Source: Sympetrum striolatum
Taxonomy: Eukaryota; Arthropoda; Insecta; Odonata; Libellulidae
Length of the DNA stretch: 64,000 nt
Direction of reading: 5' to 3'
Assembly (NCBI GenBank): GCA_947579665.1
Contig: OX388350.1
Span: 33,947,393 to 34,011,392 of the forward strand
Shown: one piece after another, positions 13,119 to 25,006 of the stretch
Numbering within the stretch: position 1 is the first letter of the stretch
Layout of the letters: each line of letters starts with the position of its first letter
The notes under the pieces: generated by a model
Told to the model about the DNA's origin: nothing
The model's database searches: none
Seen by the model: only the letters and a program-made list of their open reading frames with translations
Position numbers and translations under genes: made by a program

Positions 13119-13233
13119 CGTGCCAGGGGCAGTGTGAACGCCTCCCTCGACTCCCCCTGGTGTCGGGGGCCTTGAACTACCGCTGGGGCTCGCAGGAGTC
13201 GACGAGGGTGCTCTCCTCCAAGAAAATAATCCC
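13119..13233 (-). CDS. Candidate internal coding exon, Ser/Pro-rich
   Basis: On the minus strand a pyrimidine tract and AG acceptor (TTCTCTTCAG, cut at 13234/13233) open a 115-bp GC-rich segment that ends at the donor CACG|GTAAGC (after 13119). The frame implied by the acceptor stays open throughout. One base completes a split codon, then 38 codons end exactly at the donor (phase 2 in, phase 0 out). The peptide starts GLFSWRRAPSSTPASPSG and continues Ser/Pro/Gly-rich to HTAPGT, a low-complexity, probably disordered segment. It is much more GC-rich than both flanks. I do not recognise the protein and see no partner exon nearby, so flanking introns must be long. A chance open frame in a CpG-rich element is the alternative. 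Confidence 0.5.
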
Positions 13234-13592
13234 CTGAAGAGAAAAAGGGTTAAATTAGATTTCAGCATATAGAATGACGTAAATTTAATAATTTAAGTAA
13301 AATTCCAAGGACAAAATATGCACAAGTAACTAAAAAAATAAGATTGAGTGTGGTCTCATTACCCATTTTCAAGCTGAAAATAAGAGCCCATAAAATTTTT
13401 TAATATTGATTACTGTAAAGAGTATCATAAACATATAATTGCTAATAATAGGCAGATCATAACGGATAGGGTAACAGTTTGTGTTAAGAATCTCAACGAA
13501 AACAAGTTTGTCTGAATGGTTTGGATATATGACCGACCATTTTCCAAATCATTTATTGAGTGATTATTGATCATTAATATTAATCATTGATT

Positions 13593-13643
13593 GAGTGAAT
13601 GATTATTTATTATCATCAGTAATGATGATAAATAATCACTCAT
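13593..13643. repeat. AT-rich inverted repeat (hairpin)
   Basis: ATGATTATTTATTATCATC (13599-13617) faces GATGATAAATAATCACTCAT (13624-13643) across a short loop. The left arm is preceded by a related direct run of TGATTATTGATCATTAAT-type sequence (13560-13595). It could be a small MITE end or simple-sequence decay. There are no coding signs. Confidence 0.6.
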
Positions 13644-13869
13644 TTCCGCACGTTTATGATATAATTAGTTGTTATTAATTAGATATATTAATCCTATAAA
13701 TGGCACTCAACACATGTCTAACCATTTTAGAAGTACAAGAACAAGTGACATACTATTTGAATAATTTCAATCACGTAAAGTAAATTTAAAGAGGGAATGG
13801 AATTTGATGATGATGATAATGATGGGTCATAAAGAGCATAATTAGCAATATTCTTCGCAGTGTCTAGTT

Positions 13870-14148
13870 ATAATTGTTTGTAATTATAGGTAATATTGTA
13901 ACTTTTAGTTTTATATGTTTTTTAATTGCATTATTGTTTATAGTAGTTACTTGTATGCTTAATTCTATGAATTTAATTGTAAATTATATGATGTACTGCC
14001 TTTGGGAGGTTTTTAAGGGTTTTCCTCTCAACTGGGGTGAATACCAGGCAGGGTAATGTATTTTCTTCCCCTATGAAAAGATGACTACCACCTGGCCTAG
14101 AGCCTACTTGTAGTCCTTATAATTAATTAAATAAATAAAGAAAGAAAT
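13870..14148 (+). mobile_element. Probable LINE 3' end (untranslated tail)
   Basis: A GC-richer 3'-UTR-like segment (about 14005-14120, with GGGTTTTCCTCTCAACTGGG and a CCTGGCCTAGAGCC block) is followed by TTATAATTAATTAAATAAATAAA, the short A-rich tandem tail seen at non-LTR retrotransposon ends. No reverse-transcriptase motif remains. The call rests on tail structure alone and is tentative. Confidence 0.35.
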
Positions 14149-14797
14149 ACATACAGAGTGGGCAGATTACAAGAAAAAATTAGACAAATTTGTTTTTTTT
14201 TTAGTTTCCATAGTAGACCATTGCAATATAATTTATTGATTAATATTCTCCATAATATCTAAAATTGGAAATTCACGATCTAGCAGACATTTATTCCATA
14301 CTGGTTGTAGCGGTCTTAACCTGGTGATATTCTATAACAAAAAAGTTCAAGGGAACCGGACATATTTATTTATACGACCTTGTGTTGTTTGTTATTTTGT
14401 TGTTTCGTATTAATACGTCTGTTTAGTAAACTCGCAATTCATAGCGCATAATTTGTCGAAAGCGAATTCAAGCGAGCCCTCCGCGAAAACATGATGAACT
14501 TAGGCACGAATTTTCCCAATAAACCCACCATTCATACCCTTTCAGTCAAACGCTTCATCCAAAGACAAACTTTTTCACAACTTCTACCCAGAAAATACTC
14601 CTTATTCTTCTTCTGGTGCTGCTCCTATCGAAGATTGGAAATCCTCATGGCCAATTCATCCTTCTTTTTCCCTTTTCCAAAGAGTTTGGTAGAGTTGCAG
14701 ATTAACCACTATTTTAGATTGCCCATCCAGAAAATTATTTTTCTACCTCTGCTCCGCTTCCCTTCTATTTTTCCTAGTAGGTTATTCCTTTTGTAGT

Positions 14798-15657
14798 TTG
14801 TATTTTAACCTTCTGATACCATTGTCAGAATCTATAGAACTTGAGGAACTGCGCACCCGTAGGAATATTTCAGATGTAATTTTTCTGTATAAATTGGTGA
14901 ATGGCAACATAGATAGTACAAAATGGTTATCATACATTCAAATTAAAATCCCCAAGCACATAACAAGATCTGTCGATAATTTTGTAAATGATAAGTAGAA
15001 AAGAAATTATTTATGTAACACACCTATTACGAGCAGGTTGCAATGCAAAAATTAAGCAATGACTTACTTAGGGTTCTATGTATAAATATATTTAATACAA
15101 ATATTGTGCAAATAAAATCAGCCTTCAAAAAATTACGATGATACACTGGTACTTAATTCCTCGTTTTTTCCCTTGCTCTTGTGCTGTACTTAAAGCTTAT
15201 TTTCAAAACATGTATTTAAATTTTATTTTTTTTTAAACTTTGTTTTGTATTAGAATATATTTATAATTTTTATATATTGCAAAATTCTTATACAGTATTC
15301 TCTCGTGTATAAAATATATGTATTTTTATGTATTCTATATATTTCTTCATTTTATGATGCATAGTTTTGCATTTGAAGTTTTATTTATTAAACTTCGTTT
15401 TGCATTAAAATGTATTTATGTTTGTATATTGCAAACTTTTTATACAGTATTCTCTCGTGTATAAAATATATGTATTCTATGTAATTCTTTATTTTATGAT
15501 GTATTGTTTTGTTGTGATGTATATTATATTTTTTATCAATTTTGTGATATTCTATATTCATTTTTCATTTATTATATGGCACAATGTTATATTCTGATGT
15601 ATACAACAGAAGAAGGGCATTTTTATACCGGTTTAATAAATCAAATAAAATAAAATC
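14798..15657 (+). mobile_element. LINE (CR1/Jockey-like) 3' fragment with RT C-terminus
   Basis: The open stretch 14798-14998 reads as the C-terminal tail of a CR1/Jockey-type ORF2: ELEELRTRRNISDVIFLYKL, then VNGNIDS.KWLSYIQIKIP. This matches the pattern L..LE.RR...D..FLYK..NG.ID...L.....-.P known for these elements. Catalytic reverse-transcriptase domains are absent, so the copy is 5'-truncated. A 3' UTR containing a 152-bp tandem duplication follows, and the element ends in an AATAAATCAAATAAAATAAA tail at about 15630-15657. The strand is set by both ORF and tail. No target-site duplication could be assigned. Confidence 0.65.
15225..15530 (+). repeat. Two-copy tandem repeat, period 152 bp
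   Basis: The word TACAGTATTCTCTCGTGTAT recurs at 15291 and 15443. Neighbouring blocks (TTAAACTTNGTTTTG upstream, TTTTATGATG downstream) keep the same spacing. The copies differ by scattered substitutions and one short indel. It lies within the presumed 3' UTR of the LINE fragment, so it may be a feature of that LINE family. Confidence 0.85.
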
Positions 15658-17152
15658 AAACTGCACGATCTTTGCTTAGTCTTTGCAGTACTTCGCATTC
15701 GTCACTCTTTCTATCCATGATATCCTTAGAATTTGCACCTTCGCATTAGCTTAGAAAACACTCCAGGAAGTCTCAAAACTGCCGCAACTCAACCGAGGGA
15801 GAAAATACGCACGACCCAGTTGTTTCGCGCGAAACCTCTAATCGGCTCCATTCCGAGCGAAAAAGCACCGACTTAATCGCGGAATAAGAACTACGAAGAC
15901 TCTTCCCTCCACGAAATTAATCGGGTGAAAGTAGGGAATCGCGAAGGAGGAGCCGTTTGATTTTCATAGCGGATTTCGCCCCCGGAAAGGCGATTCGGGA
16001 GCTTAATCCTCACCCCCCGCAGACCACTTAACCTTAATGGAAAGAGAACCGGAGGATCGTAAAGGAAACCCTCTAGACCGGTCGATTCCAGTTTTACTGT
16101 TCTTTTTGTTCGTAATTCATTAACCGGAGGCGGGAGGAGCAAAAAACGGGAGCATTTGGTTAATTAGGAACGGGTTTCGGTGGTGATGGATTTCTTTCTT
16201 AAGGGATTGATCCTCCATCGACTGGTTCTCGGCCGCAGACATCGGGTGGCTTGTCCTTGCGTTCCTTAAATGCCGATGCGAGTAAAATTCGCCGAGAGGG
16301 GGCATTGAAGACGCTGAATTCCATAACGGGTACATAACAATGAGAATCAAAATATCAGGTAATAAAAACTCCAGCATAAGGTAAAAATTAGTAGTTTTGT
16401 AGTATTGGTAAGTTGGTGATAAACTTTTAAGCATCCGCTAAGCAATTAACAGTGAAATGAAATAAATGGCTAAATAAATAAGTGAATGTATGCAAAATGC
16501 TTCTCTATTCAAAAATTTGAGCCAATATAATCACTGTAAATTCAGTAACGAATGTTTGAAAATTTAACACGAACAATATCACGAAATTGCCAATTTTTAA
16601 CCTATATTAATTATGAATTACTTCTATATACGTAATATCAGATCCAACGGCTTGTCTATTGAAGTCCTTACCTTAACCCTTCAACCTTTAAGTCCAACCT
16701 TCTTCAAACACTTCGTTTCCGACTCTCTATCGCTCAAATATTCATATATTATAGCATCCCAAAACTCCTTAAATCCTCGTTTTCTTTTAACCCTTCTTTT
16801 GAACTTTTTCTTGAGAAATTGAATATTGGTAAGTTTTTGAACTTTTTCTTAAGCTTGAAACCATCAATTCATTATTTTCTTACATTAATTAACTTTCATG
16901 ACTTAAACTTATTTGTTGAACTTGTTCGTTTGTTGCTTGTTTTTTCTTTGACCTTGTTGTTTCACTATATTTCCTGGTAATCGATTCAATGCATCCATAT
17001 TGGGTGTTTTTGAATTTAAATAAATTAATATGACTGCGACGTTTTCGTCAAAATTCTTGAATGCGCACAATATTTCCAAAAGAGAAGTATTCCAGAAGTA
17101 CAAACTGGTCATGAAAACTAAATAAAGCGATGCATAGTGGAACTTGAACGTG
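15658..17152. other. Non-coding DNA with a CpG-rich island
   Basis: 15780-16320 is GC- and CpG-rich and dense in palindromic-looking CpG words mixed with TTAATTA/AATTAAT motifs, open in several frames on both strands. It looks like a conserved regulatory element rather than a gene. The remainder is AT-rich and featureless. Confidence 0.4.
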
Positions 17153-17326
17153 TTCCAAAAGAAGAGAACAGCTGACACCATCCACAGATATAATACATTC
17201 ACTACCAACAAGACCGGTTTCGAGGATTCTTCTTCCTTTTCCTCGAAGGAAAGAATCTTCAAAACCAATCGTGCTGTCAGTGAATATATTTTATCTGTGG
17301 ACGGTGTCAGTTATTTTCTTTTGCAA
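17153..17326. repeat. Long imperfect hairpin, 174 bp (foldback MITE or hpRNA source)
   Basis: The whole segment folds on itself. The left arm (17153-17238) carries CTGACACCATCCACAGATAT and ATTCACT, then CCGGTTTCGAGGATTCTTC. The right arm (17242-17326) carries their reverse complements with scattered mismatches (GAAAGAATCTTC, then AGTGAATATATTTTATCTGT and GGACGGTGTCAG). Each arm is about 80 bp with almost no loop. No target-site duplication is evident. It is either a fold-back transposon or an inverted duplication whose transcript would form long double-stranded RNA. Confidence 0.8.
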
Positions 17327-17469
17327 ATTATCATGAAAACTTGATACGTGGAATTCATATTTCCATGCGACGCATACTGAACGCTTAGGAATAACTTGTG
17401 ATTATGAATCTAAGAGAATGTAATTATATTATACACAAGAAACTTCACCAATCGTCAAATCATACGTAA

Positions 17470-17633
17470 CTTTTGTAGTTTCACTCTACTTTAGTTTTAT
17501 TATCTCGCCCAAATTTTCATTTTAGTTTTTTCTTATTTATTCTCATTTGTAATTCTATATTTTACTTGTTGTTGGTTTGATGTTGTAATTCCTCTAGGTG
17601 TCAAATAAAATATTATTATTACTATTAAATGGC
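17470..17633 (+). mobile_element. Possible LINE 3' tail
   Basis: A TTTT-rich segment with GTTGTAATTCCTCTAGGTGT leads into CAAATAAAATATTATTATTACTATTA, a polyadenylation-like signal followed by TTA-type repeats as at many Jockey/CR1 3' ends. No coding remnant is visible upstream, so this is a structural guess. Confidence 0.3.
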
Positions 17634-20600
17634 TATTTTCCTAGGCGATGAAGCTGCGACTTTCAGAAAATAATGCTGAGCTAATGTATTATTTAACTAA
17701 AAATTTGGTTCCAGTATAATTCCTTGAGATGTGGCATTAGCTTTGCGGGATTCCATACTGGATAAACTATATCTGAACTTAAAAAAGAAAAAAACAAAGT
17801 AACAAAATTCCTAAATAAACAGAAAATGTCTTATATTTTTTATCTGCTGCATGGCATACTATATTGTATTATTCCTCAACTAGGAAAGGTAAATTGAAAA
17901 ATAGCGCATGCATAATGGACAAAAAGTAGAAAAGTCGAAACTTGTAAAGGATGAGGCCGCATAGAAAAAAATGGAAAGTTATCGGCCGGCTGGGTCGATT
18001 AAGTCGGCTACTTCAGACGGTTAAAATTATACACGGCTTATCTAGAACGGAAAGGCTGAAATTGGTTTCTCGGTGATAAAAAATTACACAGGTGAACTAG
18101 AAATGCAAAAATTGCCATATATACGGCATTTTATCCTTTATAGTCAATATATAGCTGAAAACTACAGTTGAAATCATCGATTACAAACCAATAACTTTTA
18201 ATTTTCTTAATTTATCATAGAACTCTGCTTCAACACGAATTGGTTTAAGGCTATTTCCTTTGTATGGAAAACAATACTTTGGATTTGTTCCCCTATAAAA
18301 AAGGATTACAGAAGAGAAAACTGGAATTTTGTTTAAGAGGAGTTTAGGATATATCCGGAGTGATACTACAGCAGAATACTGATATGCTCGCGTATATTTC
18401 AAATAATTTGACAGGCTGCATTTGACATACTGTTAGTACTTGAAAGACCTTTGTTATGAAAGTATATCCCATAGAAGATTTGCAGCCCATCACTAGCTTG
18501 TTGGACATTCGCTGGACTCCTCCAAGGGTGTTAAGTTTAATTGGACGACGCTGCCTTTATTTTGAGCCTCCTTTGTTAAGGCATTGTCCTTCGTCAATTG
18601 TCAGCTTCTGGCACTCTTGGTGAAACCCTTCTATAACAGCTTTTTTGTTCTAGAAGGACAACTTAAAATCCCTCACTTGACATCTTCCTCTCCCTAAATT
18701 AGGTTACGAACACTTCCGAAATTTCCGTTCCACATTCTCTCCCAAATTTTTATTTTATTTTGATTCCATTATGAACCTCACGGCAGAAGCCCACTTAATA
18801 TTTCATAGGCTGCGTCAGCGTCATCCTTCCAAAAACAGGTGAGTGGTTACCCGCAAAGCCTTTGTAAAATTCACAGCAACAGGACAAGGATACACGTTTT
18901 GAATTTTATCCAAGCCACATTATGGTGCACACAATTTTTATTCCGACATTCATGCGAAGTAAGAAGTAATTTAGCGGAAAACTTGTTTGAGTGGGTTTGA
19001 AATGACATTCCTCCCTGGCTGTTTAATACGAATGGGTAGTACCCGTTATTCAGGGCGATATAAAATTATCCGTAATTATCTGCTATTTTCTTTGCAATAG
19101 GATTCCCGCTTTATTTACCGAGACTAATAATAAAGGCTGCAACGTTGACATGCTACCGCAAATTACCAAGCCTGTGAATTGCCTCGTTATAACTACCTTA
19201 GCTGTAACAATTTAATCGAAATTCTCGAAAGTACTTAATTACTTGCTTAATTTTTCTGGAGCGGGCGATTTATCATATCCTAAAAGCACAAACCTGTCAG
19301 GAAAACTTGAAATATCGAGGTCAAACCAACTTGCAATGCACACTTTGAAATATAGTGTATAATTTCGACAGAGACAAAACACTTGTGAATGCAGAGTAAT
19401 TTCGTTCGAAAGAGAATTTAATTTCACTGTTAGTTTGAAGGCCATTTACTTAAAAATAATGCTACGGCTCAAGAATATGTAACAATGTACATACATTATT
19501 TTCTTCGAAAAATCAATCAATATAAATTGTTTGTTGACAGTAAGTTAATTTTTGGCATAATCGTCAAAACTTTTTTTGGAATCACCGTATTGCCTGATAA
19601 AATTCAACAAAGAAGAACTATTGTCGAGAAAATTGTTTTAATACTGGTTGCATTTGAAGGAATGAATTTTCAGTTCAAAAGCAAACACAATTGCATAATT
19701 AGCGGTAACTGATTTGTATAATTTTAACTGGTTGACTAGAGACATAATTACAAATTTAAAAATTCTTAACACACCGAAATCAAAATATAAGACAAAATCA
19801 ACTTTATTACGTGTAACTTAGTCATTTTCCATTTCGTTGTAAGAGAAATTGTCACATTATATAACGTCTGTTGTTACAATTGTACAAAGAACCTTACTAA
19901 ACAAAAACGTCATTACATTATCTTAGAAAAACCATATTATATTATAATATATTCGTATTACAGTGGATATTTTTATATTGCCTAAACGTTTAAGTGTAAA
20001 TACACTGTAACTAAATTCATAGTTGATACAGATTGCTTTTGTGTATAATATCGTGTTTAAAAACTAATAGACTGCCCCAACAAATTTGTAGATAAATATT
20101 TTATGATCGCAAATCATCTTCGCATGTGCATCAGTACAAATAATAGGATGTATTATTTAAAATCGCTTAACAAACTCGTAAAATAAACTTAAAGAGCGCA
20201 TTCTCCGTTGACACAGTGCACGAATATTGAACCCTGGGTTAGTGGGTACGTGAGGTGGGCTGGAATAACGAGTCGGGAGTTTTATTAGCTGACCCGAAAT
20301 TTTTGCGGAATTCGTGTCGAGAGGGGCGTCCAAAATAAAGTCACGAAGAAAGCCAATTTCTCTTACGTAAAAGGGAGCGTTGGCTTGGTGCTATGGAGAA
20401 ATGATCGAAGGAATGAAAGGGAAAAGACGAAGAGGGTTCCACAGCGTGACTTTGAGCGTAATAAGGATTTCCCCCCATTCTAAACCGTTCCAGCTACCAC
20501 TTCACTTGATAAATAGACCGCTCGAGTAGTATTTTGTTGAGCAAATCGATCTCGCCGAGGAGCCTGGACGAGAAAAATTTGCATAGCTTTCGACGAGGTA

Positions 20601-20880
20601 AGTTTGAAACCAGATTTCATACGGTACACCGAAATATTTTTCTTCCTCCATATGGGAGTGATTTCCTACCTTGGCCAGTTGTTAGAAAACGTTACATTCC
20701 GCTTCATTATACGGCCTACCAAGATACGTTTGCATGGCAGATAAAGAATATATGTGGTAAAGTGGATTGGCAAACTACCACTAGATTGAGGCCAAGCTAT
20801 TGGATTCTACGGTTGTTGGTATAAGTATGTTTGTCTTTAGTATATCAGCCTTTATGTGAATATACATGTATTATCGCTAA
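17634..20880. other. Non-coding DNA, no gene recognised
   Basis: Apart from the exon-like segment at 18771-18838 nothing coding is supported. 20210-20600 is a CpG-richer island with TTTTATTAGC and several CGAAGGAATG-type words. A chance 96-codon frame lies at 20534-20824. Confidence 0.4.
18771..18838 (+). CDS. Possible coding exon ending at a strong donor (weak)
   Basis: An ATG at 18771 opens a frame of 22 codons plus two bases (MNLTAEAHLIFHRLRQR and onwards) that ends at an ideal donor (AAAAACAG|GTGAGT, cut after 18838). The base composition is slightly richer in GC than the neighbouring DNA. A first coding exon is possible. No acceptor, promoter or second exon is seen, so chance remains likely. 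Confidence 0.15.
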
Positions 20881-20889
20881 GGATATCAG

Positions 20890-21235
20890 TTGTGGCTGGA
20901 AGGAATATGTATCGTAATGTTGTACTGTTTTAGGTAGATGATACATGTATTGTGAAAGAGTCTCGCTAGTTATATCTGTCTGTTATAGTCAACAATGTTG
21001 TAATGTATAATTACCATTACGTATAGCACTGCCACTGTAAATCAGCTTTTATGTTAATTAATATTATTTGAAAGTAAGTAAGTATACATTGTTGTAGCCA
21101 GAAGGATGATGGATGTATTTTAAAAGTGTAATGTTGTGGCTAATTGCATTTGCCTGTCATAGTCAATATATTTGTATGTAATTACTAATGTATGTTTAAT
21201 AATAATTATATTAGAAAGTAAAATGGTATTTTAAT
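20890..21235 (+). repeat. Diverged two-copy tandem duplication
   Basis: Blocks recur in the same order: GGAAGGAATATG / GAAGGATGATGGATG, then GTAATGTTGT, then CTGTCTGTTATAGTCAA / CTGTCATAGTCAA, then AATTAATATTATTTGAAAGTAA / AATTATATTAGAAAGTAA. The first copy starts near 20895 and the second near 21095. Heavy substitution and indels show it is old. It is non-coding. Confidence 0.6.
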
Positions 21236-21908
21236 GAAATTGCCACTAGACTGTCAGTTCATCCAAAATGTATGGAGTGGTAATATTAATAACAATATAA
21301 ACAGTAGCCCACGTTAGCAACGAAATAAAAAGAAAGAATGAAAAAAGATTGAAAGGAATAAGTTTTCTCTACATATTTTTGCTGTGAAGATTAATTATTA
21401 AATTAGCTTTTCCGCAACATCAAAATGATATTTACTTGTGTTTCTTCACGGAAAGACATTATATAAGGTGACAAAGGATTTTTTCCACTGGCTTTTCAGT
21501 GTGCAACCGGTTTTTCAAGAAAGTGCTTGTATTTTCATGACCTGGAGATGCATACTCACTTAAAAAACCGGTAAATCAAACAACCTGTGGAGAAATGCAT
21601 AGCTTCATTATCATCATGCAACATTCAAATCTGACGTAAAAACCAGAAAATTTTATTTTCTATTAATTACTTTACATGGAAAAAGACTGACTCCTTATTT
21701 ACGGTTTTTAATGTTTCGATTAAATGGCCTTCAAATATTTTTCGCCGATTGCTAAGAATTCAAAAACCTCTGAAAATAAAATTACCAATTTTTTACTACT
21801 TCATTTGAACGTCATTACAACTTCATAATATATTCGCAGTGTGCCTTGGTCAAACTTGCGCACTAAATTTCCTACTCCGCTAAATATGATCGCAAGGTAA
21901 TTACTGAT

Positions 21909-21940
21909 AATCCAATACACCGCTTCGAGTGTATGGGATT
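21909..21940. repeat. 12-bp inverted repeat hairpin
   Basis: AATCCAATACAC (21909-21920) faces GTGTATGGGATT (21929-21940) across an 8-base loop, with one mismatch. It has the shape of a short stem-loop, and its function is unknown. Confidence 0.6.
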
Positions 21941-23839
21941 AACTAGCGGTTAACAATTTTATCATCGCAATTTCATAACTGCAAGCCGATTCTACTTGAT
22001 TGATGGGTTCATAATACCTTCTGGCAAATTACATCTAGTACGGTCACACTTGATCTAATTAGTAGGTATAATTTAACTGACAATGAATATGAGCATAGAT
22101 GAATTCGTTTGTATTAGTCTAAGACAAGAAATAATATGAAAATCCTTCAAAAGTATTAGTCAATTCATACGAATTACGGTACTCGTATGTGTGGTAAAAA
22201 TTACTCAAGATGATAATACGAGATGTAAATATTTTCAACGCAATAAAATAGATCCTGAATAAATACAACGAGTTCCCAACAGACGCATTATTTTTCGGGT
22301 TATCAATGGCACAAAACAAGTGCTAAATTTACTTTCTATTTCACAATTTATATCATTAATTGTAACAGTCAAAGATAATTAAAAATATTTTATTATTTTT
22401 ACAAGTCGGTTTTAAGGTATTAAGTCGCCTTTGTATTACTGCAGTATGATATGTTAAAAAATTCATAAACAGAAAAATAAATTATTAATAAATCATAATA
22501 AAAGAAAAAATGAACTCTTAACATCTTCCACAGATATATTTTCAGGCGACTAGTTTCGTCAATCAATTAACATCTGGAAAGTGAAATATATAAAGTGTTC
22601 ATTGTATCATTTATTACGGCTCCCTTCTCTTTAGCTTGAACATATCAAATTTAATTAAGTAGAACTTGAAATTACAATTTGGTAACTGAAGGACAAAATA
22701 ATTCAAATAAATTTTAGCTGAGAACTGAAGTATTGCAAGATGGTTGGAGTCGTAACAAACGAAATAATAACTAAATACCTAAATAATTAAACCCCCCTTA
22801 ATTGCGTGAGAAAATCTCGAAGATTTTCCGGAATCTTCTCATTCTTCCCCCACTTATCGACCTCTCTAAAATACGAGGATCGGGAGTCAAAAAGCCCAAT
22901 CTTTCGTGATTATTCCAAATTCAAACCTCTTGTTATGCCTGCGTTTTATTCTTCCTCAGTCGCCTTTCAGATAACAGCAAACAAACTCCAACCGGCGACT
23001 CGTAGAGGATATTAACGTGCTCCGTCGCGTGACTAAAACGCCCATCCGATCCTCGTGTCGTGCAAGAGTTTAATTTAATTCTCGATCGAGACACTTCTCT
23101 TTACGTGTTTTCATAAAGGTGAAGTGAGAGATGTCCGGGCTCAAAAAAGACGAAGGAAAGCTTTAAACAAGAGATCAGAATATTCAAACAGAGAGATCGA
23201 GACTCAGTGGCTACTTTATGCTCTCCTTCTATTCGTAGTTATAATTTGCACGCGGTGTCACAGTAGAATTTTTTTATGTCGAATATTAATACCGTTTCCG
23301 GGTTCTTGTGTAATAATTAACACTTAATTTAAGCATCCCCAGAAGATTTTATTTTTCAACGATGATTTCAACGAAGATTACTAATACATACCATTGAGTT
23401 TCAACGTTTACATTGAAATTTACATTACATTAACAAAATACTAAATTATTTAAATTTTCTGGTTAAAAACACTAAAGGCAGCTCAATGTTTACCGATAAA
23501 TTTTCTGATTTTAGAAGTTAAATAATTTAAAAAGAAACGCCTCTAAAAAAGTTATACACAAATTGCTTATGATTTAATTTTTCAATGAAAGTAGCGCATA
23601 ATAGCTATCTCTGAGTAGCTCCATTTTTTGCTATTCATTCAGAATGAATTTGAGATGAATTCATAGTTAAAATTATCCCGATATCCTTACGTAATTTACG
23701 GCTAATGCTTGGCTAGGAAACTAGTGACAAATCCATAGAACTTCGATATAAAAAGCAAAATTTCAGACGCTACACGATGTGTAGATGAACAACATGATTA
23801 TCTATCTTTCTGTACAGGTTTTGTCTCCTTACATTACGA
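21941..23839. other. Non-coding DNA
   Basis: 22800-23180 is GC-richer with words such as TCTCGAAGATTTTCCGGAATC and several CGAT/ATCG words. No splice-bounded frame or mobile-element signature was found elsewhere. Confidence 0.4.
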
Positions 23840-23844
23840 ACAAG

Positions 23845-24340
23845 ATTGATAAATATTTTAGAAAAACAATTTAAACAACGTAAATTAGAAATGTTCTATT
23901 TTTTATTGTCATGATGCTTCCGGATAAAAATATCTTTTTAAGAAAGAAATATTCTCGCACTACCCAAATACTGTAATGAAGTAAGTTCTAATAAACTTTA
24001 AAATAATTTACTTAACAAGCATAATGAAAGTTTATGTAAATAAATAATATTTCAGATAACCCACACATATCCCTTTTTTCTTATACATTTTATGTGTCCT
24101 TTGCACCGTGAACTAGATTGCCAACTATTTAAACAAAATAAATTAAAAGTGCTCAATTTATTCACTTTTATGAGCTGCTTCCGGTTAAAAATATCTCAGA
24201 ATTAAATAATATCTTCCAACTATCCAAGCAAGACGATGAAGGAAGCGTTAATTAACTTAGAATCAAATTAATCAACCTTCGTAACTAACTTTGACGTAAA
24301 TGAATTATGAGTAATGATGAGTTTAGTAGCAATAAATTTC
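23845..24340 (+). repeat. Diverged tandem duplication, period about 261 bp
   Basis: GCTTCCGGATAAAAATATC at 23916 and GCTTCCGGTTAAAAATATC at 24177 anchor two copies. Around them, TTTAAACAACGTAAATTAGAA matches TTTAAACAAAATAAATTAAAA at the same spacing. Divergence is high. There is no coding potential. Confidence 0.65.
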
Positions 24341-24380
24341 AATGATAGCTTGTGACATAGATTACATACAAAACGGAATT

Positions 24381-24605
24381 TCATAGCAAAAAAGCGAGAT
24401 TATTTCTGGCAGTGTAAAGAGTTCCGGATTCCTTTGAGCATGAGCCTTGATCACAGGGGAGTCTTCCTTTTTTCTCGGCAGATGAATGTGGACAGCGTCT
24501 GCCTTTGACAGGAGGACGGTGGCACCTACGAACTCTCCTCACAGAGCTATCCTTCTTTGAAGACGCTTCCTGCCGTCGGCGGAATTTAGGAAAAGGAGCA
24601 GCCAT
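24381..24605 (-). other. Open frame of 74 codons, function unknown
   Basis: A GC-richer minus-strand frame reads MAAPFPKFRRRQEASSKKDS and onwards, strongly basic and Ser-rich with several Cys. I recognise no family. No polypyrimidine-AG acceptor is evident upstream, and possible donors inside (such as CGTAG|GTGCC) are poor. It is listed because composition differs from its AT-rich surroundings, but chance or an unrecognised non-coding RNA is just as likely. Confidence 0.15.
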
Positions 24606-24900
24606 ATAAGATTGCCACCACGACCACCGAGGAATCTAGATCACCAGAAGGCCAGACCTTTCAGTCAGCCAGGGATTAAACACGAGCGTTCGCTTTTAAC
24701 GAATAGAGTACTTATATACATACATATAGGGCATACAATAGAATAGGACAAATTAATAATAGTTACGGAAAACTTCACGTTATTATCACCGGTTCTGAAC
24801 CAAACTTTGTTCATAGTCTGGTAAAAGTAAATATATACGTGAGTTTTAGTTTCATGTGCCTTAGTTTTCGCTACTAAATGCTATTACTTTCGTTTTTTGG

Positions 24901-24956
24901 TTACTTGCGCCACTATTAATGTCATCTTACATCTTTTGCCTTTGTCTTCTCATAAG
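24901..24956 (-). mobile_element. LINE ORF C-terminus fragment, minus strand
   Basis: The reverse complement reads RRQRQKM, a stop, then DDINSGASN, matching the GRxRxKMLDDI(K/R)GE motif near the C-terminus of many LINE ORF2 proteins and the other copies in this window (26420-26585, 49790-49985, 56030-56130, 56690-56880). It contains a stop where Leu is expected and is a short relic. Confidence 0.45.
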
Positions 24957-25006
24957 AAATATCAATATCAAGAATAAATGTAATTCATGATAATCATGAG
25001 CTAAGG

